In this document: piece by piece, positions 1-5,904 of the stretch | Layout of the letters: each line of letters starts with the position of its first letter | Numbering within the stretch: position 1 is the stretch's first letter | Source of the DNA: CALZKI01 sp964567585 | GTDB taxonomy: Bacteria; Bacillota; Clostridia; Lachnospirales; Lachnospiraceae | Reading direction: 5' to 3' | Length of the DNA: 20,600 bases | Assembly (NCBI GenBank): GCA_964567585.1 | Contig: CAZMND010000032.1 | Span: forward strand, 1 to 20,600 | The notes under the pieces: model-generated | What the model saw: the letters and a program-made list of their open reading frames with translations, nothing else | Told to the model about the DNA's origin: nothing | Databases searched by the model: none | Program-made: the position numbers and the translations under genes

Positions 1-669
1 CTTAAAACCGCGCTTAAATTTGCTACGGATGAAATGCTTTGGATTTGGCAGAAAAAATCCAATAATACAAAGGATTTGAACAGCCATATGTGGGATGAAT
101 GGGCAGACGAAAACGGCTCTATCGGTAAGGCTTATGGTTATCAGCTTGGCGTAAAGCATCAGTATAAAGAAGGTATGATGGATCAGGTTGACAGGGTGAT
201 TTATGACTTAAAAAACAATCCTTTCAGCCGTAGAATTATGACCAATATTTATGTACATCAGGATTTGCATGAAATGAATTTGTATCCTTGTGCGTATTCT
301 ATGACTTTTAATGTGACTCAGAAAAAAGGTGATGATAAGCTGACCTTGAATGGTATTTTGAATCAGCGTTCACAGGACGTTTTGGCAGCAAATAACTGGA
401 ATGTAGTACAGTATTCCGTACTTCTTCATATGCTGGCGCAAGTATGCGATATGAGAGTGGGCGAATTGGTTCACGTGATTGCGGATGCGCATATCTATGA
501 TAAACATATTCCGATTATCGAGGAACTGATTCAAAGACCGACCTATGAGGCGCCTACTTTCTGGTTGAATCCGGAAATCAAGGATTTCTATCAATTTACG
601 AGAAATGACGTGAAAGTAGAAAACTATGTGACAGGACCACAGGTTACTAATATTCCTATCGCAATTTAA
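1..669 (+). CDS. thyA: Thymidylate synthase, 3' part (5' end outside window)
   Basis: The frame is open from the first base, and 222 residues are visible of a protein that is usually about 265-285 long, so the N-terminus lies upstream. It makes dTMP from dUMP using 5,10-methylenetetrahydrofolate as methyl donor and reductant, releasing dihydrofolate. Visible landmarks are the WDEWADENGSIGKAYGYQ segment, the nucleophile Cys codon at 289-291 inside YPCAYSM, the dUMP-binding QRSQD stretch, the HVIADAHIYD segment, and the C-terminal IPIAI. The Cys is followed by Ala instead of the more usual His, and the N-terminal side of the Asn-rich segment reads AANNWN rather than LGLPFN; I take both as subgroup features. 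It lies 18 bases upstream of folA, which recycles its dihydrofolate product, so co-transcription is very likely. Identification is secure. Confidence 0.97.
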   Translation, partial: LKTALKFATDEMLWIWQKKSNNTKDLNSHMWDEWADENGSIGKAYGYQLGVKHQYKEGMMDQVDRVIYDLKNNPFSRRIMTNIYVHQDLHEMNLYPCAYSMTFNVTQKKGDDKLTLNGILNQRSQDVLAANNWNVVQYSVLLHMLAQVCDMRVGELVHVIADAHIYDKHIPIIEELIQRPTYEAPTFWLNPEIKDFYQFTRNDVKVENYVTGPQVTNIPIAI

Positions 670-687
670 ACATAAGGAGATAACATA

Positions 688-1179
688 ATGAATTGTATAG
701 TAGCAGTAGATGAAAATTGGGCAATTGGATATAAAAACGAATTGCTTGTCAGAATACCTGCAGACCAGAAATTTTTCAGACAGGAGACAACCGGAAAAGT
801 TGTGGTGCTTGGCAGAAAAACTTTAGAAACTTTTCCACAAGGGAGACCGCTTCCTAACAGAATTAACATTATTGTGTCTACAAAGCAGGACTATCAGGTA
901 AAAGATGCAATTGTGGTACATTCTATAGAGGAACTTTTGGAAGAACTGAAAAAGTATGATACAAAGGATGTTTATATTATAGGTGGTGACAGTATCTACA
1001 AACAGATGCTGCCATATTGTGATACTGCTCATGTGACAAAAATTGACCGCGCATACGAGGCAGATACCTATTTCCCTAACCTGGATGAAATGGGTGAATG
1101 GGAAATTACGGCAGACAGTGATGAACAGGTGTATTTTGACCTGACATATCACTTTTTGAAGTATGAAAGAAAGAAATAG
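688..1179 (+). CDS. folA: Dihydrofolate reductase
   Basis: This 163-residue protein has the normal length and order of motifs for DHFR, the NADPH-dependent enzyme that regenerates tetrahydrofolate after the thymidylate synthase reaction. The WAIG loop is at residues 11-14, the substrate-binding acidic residue is D26 in the IPADQKFF segment, the GRKT nucleotide-binding turn is at 42-45, the folate-tail Arg is probably R58 in PLPNR, and the IIGGDSIY motif is at 97-104. The ATG has AAGGAG about 8 bases upstream (674-679). Placement directly behind thyA is the common thyA-folA arrangement and supports coupled expression. Nothing suggests an acquired resistance-type enzyme: composition matches its neighbours. 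Confidence 0.97.
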   Translation: MNCIVAVDENWAIGYKNELLVRIPADQKFFRQETTGKVVVLGRKTLETFPQGRPLPNRINIIVSTKQDYQVKDAIVVHSIEELLEELKKYDTKDVYIIGGDSIYKQMLPYCDTAHVTKIDRAYEADTYFPNLDEMGEWEITADSDEQVYFDLTYHFLKYERKK

Positions 1180-1183
1180 AACA

Positions 1184-2245
1184 ATGAAGTATATAAAGAA
1201 AAAGGTGGCCCTAGGCTTTGTGATTTGTCTGCTTTTGGCAATGACAGGCTGTGGCGATAATGAGAATAAAAAGGTTGTTTTGACAACCGGCTTTGAGAAA
1301 AACGAAGTATTCCGTATTGAGGATGTTTCGTGTATGTTGCCTGAAATAATGGTTTATCTGACCAATACCCAGAACCAGTACGAACAGGTCTATGGTGAGG
1401 GAATTTGGGAAACCGGAGTAGGCGATATTACATTGGAAGAAAATGTAAAGGATATTGTACTTGCTAAAATTGCCAGAATTAAGACACTGAATTTAATGGC
1501 TAAAGAAAATGGCGTGAAATTAAATGACGCTGAAATGAATAAGGTAAAGGTGGCAGCAGACGAGTATTATGATTCCTTAAGTGAAACAGAGAGAAAACTG
1601 CTTGATGTGGATAAAACGCTGATTACCAATTTGTACAAGGAATGTGCATTGGCGGATAAGGTGTGTGAGTACATTTTAGAAGATATTAATCCTGAAGTAA
1701 GCGATGATGAAGCTAGAAGCGTTACGGTAGAACATATTTTTATGAAGACATATATGCTGGACGGTTCGGGAGCAAAGGTGGCCTATACGGATGCTATGAA
1801 AAAAAAGGTCTATGATGAAATGAAGGATGTTCTTGAAATGGCACAGTCCGGTGAACACTCTTTTAAGTCTTTAATGGATGAGTATAACGAAGCCGAACTT
1901 AATACGATTTCCTTTGGCAAAGGCGAAGTGGATAAGGCGTTTGAAGATGCGGCCTTCAACATGGAAACGGGAGAACTTAGTGGTATTGTGGAAGGTGAGG
2001 ACGGATACTATATTATTAAGTGTATCAATACTTTTGATAGGGAAGAAACAGACGCCAACAAGCTTAAAATCATGGAGAAGAGAAAAGAAGAGGCTTTTTA
2101 TCAGGAATATGAAACATTTGTTGCATCTCTTACAAGGGATTTGAATGACAAACTGTGGGAAGATGTAACCTTCCTTCACGATGAAGGGTTAAAGACAAGT
2201 TCTTTCTTTACTATCTATGATAAATATTTTGCGACTGCGGACTAA
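1184..2245 (+). CDS. Lipoprotein with parvulin-type peptidyl-prolyl isomerase domain (PrsA/SurA-like)
   Basis: Probably an extracytoplasmic foldase anchored on the outer face of the membrane. From the ATG at 1184 the product is 353 residues. A lysine-rich n-region and hydrophobic stretch lead to a lipobox-like AMTGC (Cys 23); the Met at -3 is not ideal. A helical chaperone-like region follows, then a rotamase domain around residues 180-283, with VEHIF at its start, ISFGKGEVDKAFEDAAFNM in the middle and GYYIIK at its end. The usual final His of parvulins (GxHII) is Tyr here. A C-terminal helical arm follows. An in-frame ATG at 1163, inside the end of folA, would add seven residues; I prefer 1184 because it gives a more ordinary signal peptide, but neither start has a strong ribosome binding site (only GAAAGAAAG). 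It is spaced four bases from folA, so it probably shares the folate-operon transcript. The client proteins are unknown. Confidence 0.85.
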   Translation: MKYIKKKVALGFVICLLLAMTGCGDNENKKVVLTTGFEKNEVFRIEDVSCMLPEIMVYLTNTQNQYEQVYGEGIWETGVGDITLEENVKDIVLAKIARIKTLNLMAKENGVKLNDAEMNKVKVAADEYYDSLSETERKLLDVDKTLITNLYKECALADKVCEYILEDINPEVSDDEARSVTVEHIFMKTYMLDGSGAKVAYTDAMKKKVYDEMKDVLEMAQSGEHSFKSLMDEYNEAELNTISFGKGEVDKAFEDAAFNMETGELSGIVEGEDGYYIIKCINTFDREETDANKLKIMEKRKEEAFYQEYETFVASLTRDLNDKLWEDVTFLHDEGLKTSSFFTIYDKYFATAD

Positions 2246-2246
2246 T

Positions 2247-2275
2247 TTAACGTATTTCTAAACAAATTCTAAAAT
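2247..2275 (+). promoter_or_regulatory. Possible upstream htpG promoter (P1)
   Basis: TTAACG at 2247-2252 and TAAAAT at 2270-2275 are separated by 17 bases, and transcription would start just at or before the CIRCE element. That places the operator over the start site, the usual position for HrcA repression. The -35 box matches the consensus at only 4 of 6 positions, so this is tentative. Confidence 0.35.
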
Positions 2276-2287
2276 AATTATTAAATG

Positions 2288-2314
2288 TTAGCACTCGGGG
2301 CCTCTGAGTGCTAA
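2288..2314 (+). promoter_or_regulatory. CIRCE operator (HrcA binding site)
   Basis: Perfect CIRCE element: TTAGCACTC (2288-2296), a 9-base spacer, GAGTGCTAA (2306-2314). In Firmicutes this inverted repeat is bound by the heat-shock repressor HrcA, classically upstream of groESL and hrcA-grpE-dnaK. Here the only gene downstream is htpG. It lies upstream of the better -35 box (2322), so repression would work either on the upstream promoter or by blocking polymerase access. The stem followed by TTTTGT could also weakly terminate the folate operon. Confidence 0.96.
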
Positions 2315-2321
2315 TTTTGTC

Positions 2322-2350
2322 TTGACATTTGGTTTATGGGGTCTTAAACT
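2322..2350 (+). promoter_or_regulatory. SigA-type htpG promoter (P2)
   Basis: A perfect TTGACA at 2322-2327 is followed after 17 bases by TAAACT at 2345-2350 (4 of 6 matches). Transcription would start near 2357, about 50 bases before the htpG ATG. It sits immediately downstream of the CIRCE element. Confidence 0.65.
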
Positions 2351-2385
2351 ACATTTAGTTGCCAAGATTTGGGATGAAATGTAGT
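2348..2385. repeat. Inverted repeat in htpG leader overlapping the P2 -10 box
   Basis: ACTACATTT (2348-2356) and AAATGTAGT (2377-2385) are perfect 9-base inverted arms. Inside them is a smaller pair, CCAA (2362-2365) and TTGG (2369-2372). The left arm overlaps the P2 -10 box and the right arm ends just before the ribosome binding site (about 2392-2398). It could be a second operator, or an RNA hairpin in transcripts starting at P1. No known factor is recognised. Confidence 0.5.
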
Positions 2386-2407
2386 AAAAGAAAAGGAAGT
2401 GATATTA

Positions 2408-4378
2408 ATGGCAGCAAGACAGGGTAGTTTATCGATTAATAGTGAAAATATTTTTCCTATTATCAAGAAGTGGTTATATTCGGACCACGACATTTTTTAC
2501 AGAGAATTAATTTCTAACGGTTGTGATGCAATCACTAAGTTAAAGAAATTGGATATGATGGGTGAATACACTTTGGCTGATGGGTTTAAGGGTCAGATTA
2601 AAGTAGTTGTAAATCCACAGGATAAGACACTTAAGTTTATCGATAACGGTCTGGGAATGACAGCAGACGAAGTGGAAGAATATATCAATCAGATTGCTTT
2701 TTCCGGTGCGACGGACTTTATTGAAAAATATAAGGATAAAACAAACGAAGACCAGATCATCGGTCACTTTGGTTTAGGCTTTTATTCTGCATTTATGGTG
2801 GCTGACGAAGTACACATTGACACATTGTCTTATAAAGATGGTGCAAAAGCAGTTCACTGGGAATGTGACGGCGGTACGGAATTTACTATGGATGATGGGG
2901 ATAAGGCAGAAGTTGGTACGGAAATTACGCTTTTCTTAAACGAAGATTGCCTGAAATTCTGTAATGAGTACGAAGCCAGAGAGGTTATCAAGAAATATTG
3001 TTCATTTATGCCTTATGAAATTTATTTAAGTAAGGCGGAAGATGAAGTTGCAGCAGTAGTTGAAGGCGAAGAAGATAAGAAAAAAGAGCCTGAATTATTA
3101 AACGATACAAATCCGCTTTGGACAAAGCATCCGAATGAATGTACCAAGGAAGAGTATCTGGAATTTTACAGAAAAGTATTCCACGATTACAAAGAACCGC
3201 TTTTCTGGATTCATTTGAATATGGATTATCCGTTTAACCTAAAAGGTATTTTGTATTTCCCGAAAATCAATATGGAATATGAATCTATTGAAGGAACAAT
3301 TAAACTTTACAACAACCAGGTGTTTATTGCGGACAATATCAAGGAAGTTATTCCGGAATTCCTTTTACTTTTAAAAGGTGTTATTGATTGTCCGGACTTA
3401 CCATTGAATGTTTCAAGAAGTGCCCTTCAGAATGATGGTTTTGTGAAGAAAATCTCTGATTATATCAGCAAAAAGGTTGCGGATAAGCTCGCGGGATTGT
3501 GCAAAACTGAAAAAGAAGAATATGAAAAATACTGGGATGACATCAGCCCGTTCATCAAATTTGGTTGCTTAAAGGATGATAAATTCTGCGAAAAGATGAC
3601 AGATTACATCCTGTTTAAGGATTTGGATGGCAAATATATGACTTTACCGGAGTGCCTTGAAATCAACAAAATTGATGTGGAAGAAGAAAATGCAACGGAT
3701 GAAAACGGTGAAAAAGTAGAAGCCGAAATCGTGGAAGATACAGATGTAGAAACAGAAGAAAAGAAAGAAAAAGTTATCTACTATGTAACGGATGTAAATC
3801 AGCAGAGCCAGTATATCAATATGTTCCGTCAGGCGAAAATGAATGCGGTTATTTTGACACACAATATCGACCAGCCGTTTGTTTCACAGCTTGAATCTAA
3901 GAATGAGCATATCAAATTCCAGCGAATTGATGCGGACTTGACAGACAGTTTTAAAGCAAAAACTTCTAAGAAGGCTGAAAAGGAAATGGAAGCCCATGCG
4001 GAAGAAATTGCAGGAATTATAAAAAAAGCATTAAAGAAGGATTCTTTAAATGTGAAGGTAGAAAAACTGAAAAACAAGAAGATTGCATCTGTTGTTACCA
4101 TTTCTGAAGAAACAAGACGTATGCAGGATATGATGAAGATGTATGCTATGAACGGTATGGGAATGGGCGGCTTTGGTGACGAAGGAGCCACACTTGTTCT
4201 CAATGCAAATCATCCGCTTGTACAGTATGTTCTTGAACATAAAGAAGATGAAAATACGACTATGATTTGTGAACAGCTTTATGATCTTGGTATGCTCCAA
4301 AATGCGCCATTATCGCCGGAAGCGATGACAAAATTTGTTGCAAGAAGCAATGATATAATGATGTTATTAACAAAATAA
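2408..4378 (+). CDS. htpG: Molecular chaperone HtpG (Hsp90 family)
   Basis: Cytosolic ATP-driven Hsp90 chaperone of 656 residues. The GHKL ATP-binding domain is complete: RELISNGCDAITKL with E33, N37 and D40, DNGLGM at 79-84, and the lid-proximal IGHFGLGFYSAF at about 118-129. The middle-domain catalytic Arg is probably R337 in PLNVSRSALQ, where the family usually has RExLQ. A strongly acidic segment, roughly residues 423-455, interrupts the region before the C-terminal dimerisation part and is rich in Glu and Asp. A Met/Gly-rich stretch (MNGMGMGGFG) near the C-terminus is likely the amphipathic client-binding loop. I chose the ATG at 2408 because AAAGGAAG ends about 9 bases before it; a GTG at 2399 in frame overlaps that site and is unlikely. 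The gene stands alone between a CIRCE-controlled promoter region and a terminator, so it should be heat inducible through HrcA. Confidence 0.98.
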   Translation: MAARQGSLSINSENIFPIIKKWLYSDHDIFYRELISNGCDAITKLKKLDMMGEYTLADGFKGQIKVVVNPQDKTLKFIDNGLGMTADEVEEYINQIAFSGATDFIEKYKDKTNEDQIIGHFGLGFYSAFMVADEVHIDTLSYKDGAKAVHWECDGGTEFTMDDGDKAEVGTEITLFLNEDCLKFCNEYEAREVIKKYCSFMPYEIYLSKAEDEVAAVVEGEEDKKKEPELLNDTNPLWTKHPNECTKEEYLEFYRKVFHDYKEPLFWIHLNMDYPFNLKGILYFPKINMEYESIEGTIKLYNNQVFIADNIKEVIPEFLLLLKGVIDCPDLPLNVSRSALQNDGFVKKISDYISKKVADKLAGLCKTEKEEYEKYWDDISPFIKFGCLKDDKFCEKMTDYILFKDLDGKYMTLPECLEINKIDVEEENATDENGEKVEAEIVEDTDVETEEKKEKVIYYVTDVNQQSQYINMFRQAKMNAVILTHNIDQPFVSQLESKNEHIKFQRIDADLTDSFKAKTSKKAEKEMEAHAEEIAGIIKKALKKDSLNVKVEKLKNKKIASVVTISEETRRMQDMMKMYAMNGMGMGGFGDEGATLVLNANHPLVQYVLEHKEDENTTMICEQLYDLGMLQNAPLSPEAMTKFVARSNDIMMLLTK

Positions 4379-4396
4379 AAGTGTAAAACAGTAAAA

Positions 4397-4436
4397 CAGC
4401 CGATACGCATTTAATGCGCACCGGCTGCTTTTTTTA
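4397..4436 (+). terminator. Rho-independent terminator after htpG
   Basis: Stem CAGCCG (4397-4402) with CGGCTG (4422-4427), an inner stem CGCAT with ATGCG, then CTTTTTTTATT. It begins about 20 bases after the htpG stop. The convergent minus-strand gene ends at 4479, and the AT-rich left flank might let it work in both directions. Confidence 0.9.
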
Positions 4437-4478
4437 TTGCTTACTTAGGAGAGGGAAAGCTTGCTTTTATAGTATTTC

Positions 4479-5741
4479 CTAAATCGGCTCCGCTATACGT
4501 GAAACACCTACATAAATTTCAGAAATTTCATACCAGGTTGGAAAATCAACGATTCCGGTTTGAGGAATGTTGAAAATTCCCTGAAAAACTTTTACTGCGT
4601 TTTCGGTATTTGGACCGAAAATTCCATCCGCAACAATTACCGGAATTAACGGGTAGTTCCCGGCAATTCGTATTAGTTGTTCCTGAATTTGACGGACTTT
4701 TTCACCGGTGGAACCAACAGTTAAGTTATATCCCGGAAATGACGATGGTATGCCGGAAACGGTAGATGCTGAATTGATGTAAATATCATCGCCATAAAAA
4801 TATCTAAGTATTTCAATGGCAGTATAGCCGTCATCACCAAGGAATTTGGAACCCCATTGGCTAAGACCGTCGCAGGTTGTGCGGTTACCATCGCAATAGG
4901 TTGTAAGGAGCGGCTGTCTGACGCCCGGGCGGGATAAAAAGTTGTTGAATACGGTATCTACCAGATAATCAATATTTTCAAAGATATTTCTGCCATAAAT
5001 CCATTTCTGGTCATAGGCCGTAGAGGATGTAATTGTGAAATTGTAACCTTGGTTCCGATACCATTCGGTGTACACCCGGTTCAAGGTAAAGGACATAATG
5101 GCAAGAATGTTGGCATAAATACAGCTTTCCGGCCAGGTCGCATAAATTTCACAGCAGGCAACATTTTTGATGTAATCCTTGTATGTGACATAATAATCCC
5201 TTGCCGAACTGTCGGAAGGAACGCCGTCATGTACAATAATGTATTCCGGAATAACGATCCTGGACAAAACAATTTCTCCTGTGTCCGGAAGCGGTTTGAT
5301 TTCATCCTCCGGAATTTTGGGTGGATAATCGCCGTACAAGGTGTGGTCGGGGATGTTGACGTCCTGTTTTGGCTCGTTTGGAAATTCTATCGGTGGCATA
5401 TATACAGGCAAAATTGCATTTTGTGTGGGCAAAATTTCCGTGCCGTTTACGACAACTGTTTCATAACCTTCGGCACTTACCGTGACTTCATATTCGGAAT
5501 AGGGTCTTGGTTCATTTGGTACCATAGAATATTCAAGTGGTGGGGCGGGAAGTGTTACGGTTTCGGTTTGGCCGGATGAATCGGTAGTCAGGGTTTCTAT
5601 AATATTATTCGGTTGTTCATTATAAGATAAAATGACAGTGGCATTTGGAACGGGTATCGGACCAAGCGTACTTAAAACAAAAATACGGAGCGTACCGGTA
5701 GAAGGTGTTTCGATTTGTTGGGGCAATATTTTTTCCATCAT
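4479..5741 (-). CDS. SpoIID/LytB-like protein with C-terminal peptidoglycan-binding domain
   Basis: A 420-residue protein in three parts. Residues 15-115 are beta-rich and resemble carboxypeptidase-regulatory/Ig-like domains (GPIPVPNATVILS, then SEYEVTVSAEGYETVVV). A proline-rich linker follows. Residues about 165-322 match the SpoIID/LytB fold: YIKNVACCEIYATWP aligns with the conserved segment of the SpoIID lytic transglycosylase that carries its catalytic Glu (E198 here), and LSQWGSKF with EILRYFYGDDI matches the conserved end of that domain. Residues 342-412 are a typical PG_binding_1 repeat (ADGIFGPNTENAVKVFQ, then QTGIVDFPTW). There is no signal peptide or membrane segment, so it may be made in the mother cell of a sporangium or released by lysis. 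Five or more Cys residues in the middle domain are unusual for an exported hydrolase. The start is Met-Met at 5741/5738, with AGGGGA just upstream. Function in cell-wall or spore cortex remodelling is inferred. Confidence 0.8.
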   Translation of the reverse strand: MMEKILPQQIETPSTGTLRIFVLSTLGPIPVPNATVILSYNEQPNNIIETLTTDSSGQTETVTLPAPPLEYSMVPNEPRPYSEYEVTVSAEGYETVVVNGTEILPTQNAILPVYMPPIEFPNEPKQDVNIPDHTLYGDYPPKIPEDEIKPLPDTGEIVLSRIVIPEYIIVHDGVPSDSSARDYYVTYKDYIKNVACCEIYATWPESCIYANILAIMSFTLNRVYTEWYRNQGYNFTITSSTAYDQKWIYGRNIFENIDYLVDTVFNNFLSRPGVRQPLLTTYCDGNRTTCDGLSQWGSKFLGDDGYTAIEILRYFYGDDIYINSASTVSGIPSSFPGYNLTVGSTGEKVRQIQEQLIRIAGNYPLIPVIVADGIFGPNTENAVKVFQGIFNIPQTGIVDFPTWYEISEIYVGVSRIAEPI

Positions 5742-5766
5742 AAAATCCCCTAAAAGGTCTTTATGG

Positions 5767-5793
5767 TAAGATATGTAAAAAGGAAAAAAATGT
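5767..5793 (-). promoter_or_regulatory. SigK-like promoter for the SpoIID-like gene
   Basis: Read on the minus strand, CATATCTTA (complement of 5767-5775) fits the mother-cell SigK -10 consensus CATANNNTA. AC (complement of 5792-5793) lies 16 bases upstream, against the usual 16-17. The start would fall near 5761, giving a leader of about 20 bases. The match is short and the stretch AT-rich, so chance is possible. Confidence 0.35.
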
Positions 5794-5814
5794 GCAAAAG
5801 TATGCTAAGTTTCA

Positions 5815-5844
5815 TTGGACTAAAGGGTTACATAATGTTATAAT
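5815..5844 (+). promoter_or_regulatory. Extended -10 promoter of the four-gene operon
   Basis: A perfect TATAAT at 5839-5844 is preceded by TG one base upstream (TGTTATAAT), an extended -10 arrangement. The -35 is weak, TTGGAC at 5815-5820 with an 18-base spacer. Predicted start near 5851, about 54 bases before the TTG start codon. Confidence 0.6.
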
Positions 5845-5853
5845 TGATTATGT

Positions 5854-5865
5854 ATGCAAATGCAT
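5854..5865. repeat. Short palindrome at the predicted start site
   Basis: ATGCA-AA-TGCAT is a perfect 12-base palindrome a few bases downstream of the predicted start of the four-gene operon. It could be an operator half-site pair, but it is short enough to be coincidental. Confidence 0.3.
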
Positions 5866-5904
5866 TAGAAATAGAGTAGACAGAGGAAGAAAGAAGGTGA
5901 AGAA

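Noticed and set aside
1163..2245. Isomerase lipoprotein as an intracellular trigger-factor-like protein
   Set aside because: The N-terminal basic and hydrophobic stretch ending in TGC marks export and lipidation.
2288..2320. Stem and T-run read as the terminator of the folate operon
   Set aside because: The arms match CIRCE exactly, including the 9-base spacer, and the T-tract is short and interrupted. A secondary terminator effect is possible but not the main call.
3829..4203. A 124-codon minus-strand frame rich in Phe, Ser and Ile
   Set aside because: It lies wholly inside htpG and arises from the complement of Lys- and Glu-rich codons.
5049..5579. A 176-codon open frame on the plus strand
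   Set aside because: It is antisense to the SpoIID-like gene, has no ribosome binding site, and its protein is low in motif content; the minus-strand product has recognisable domains.
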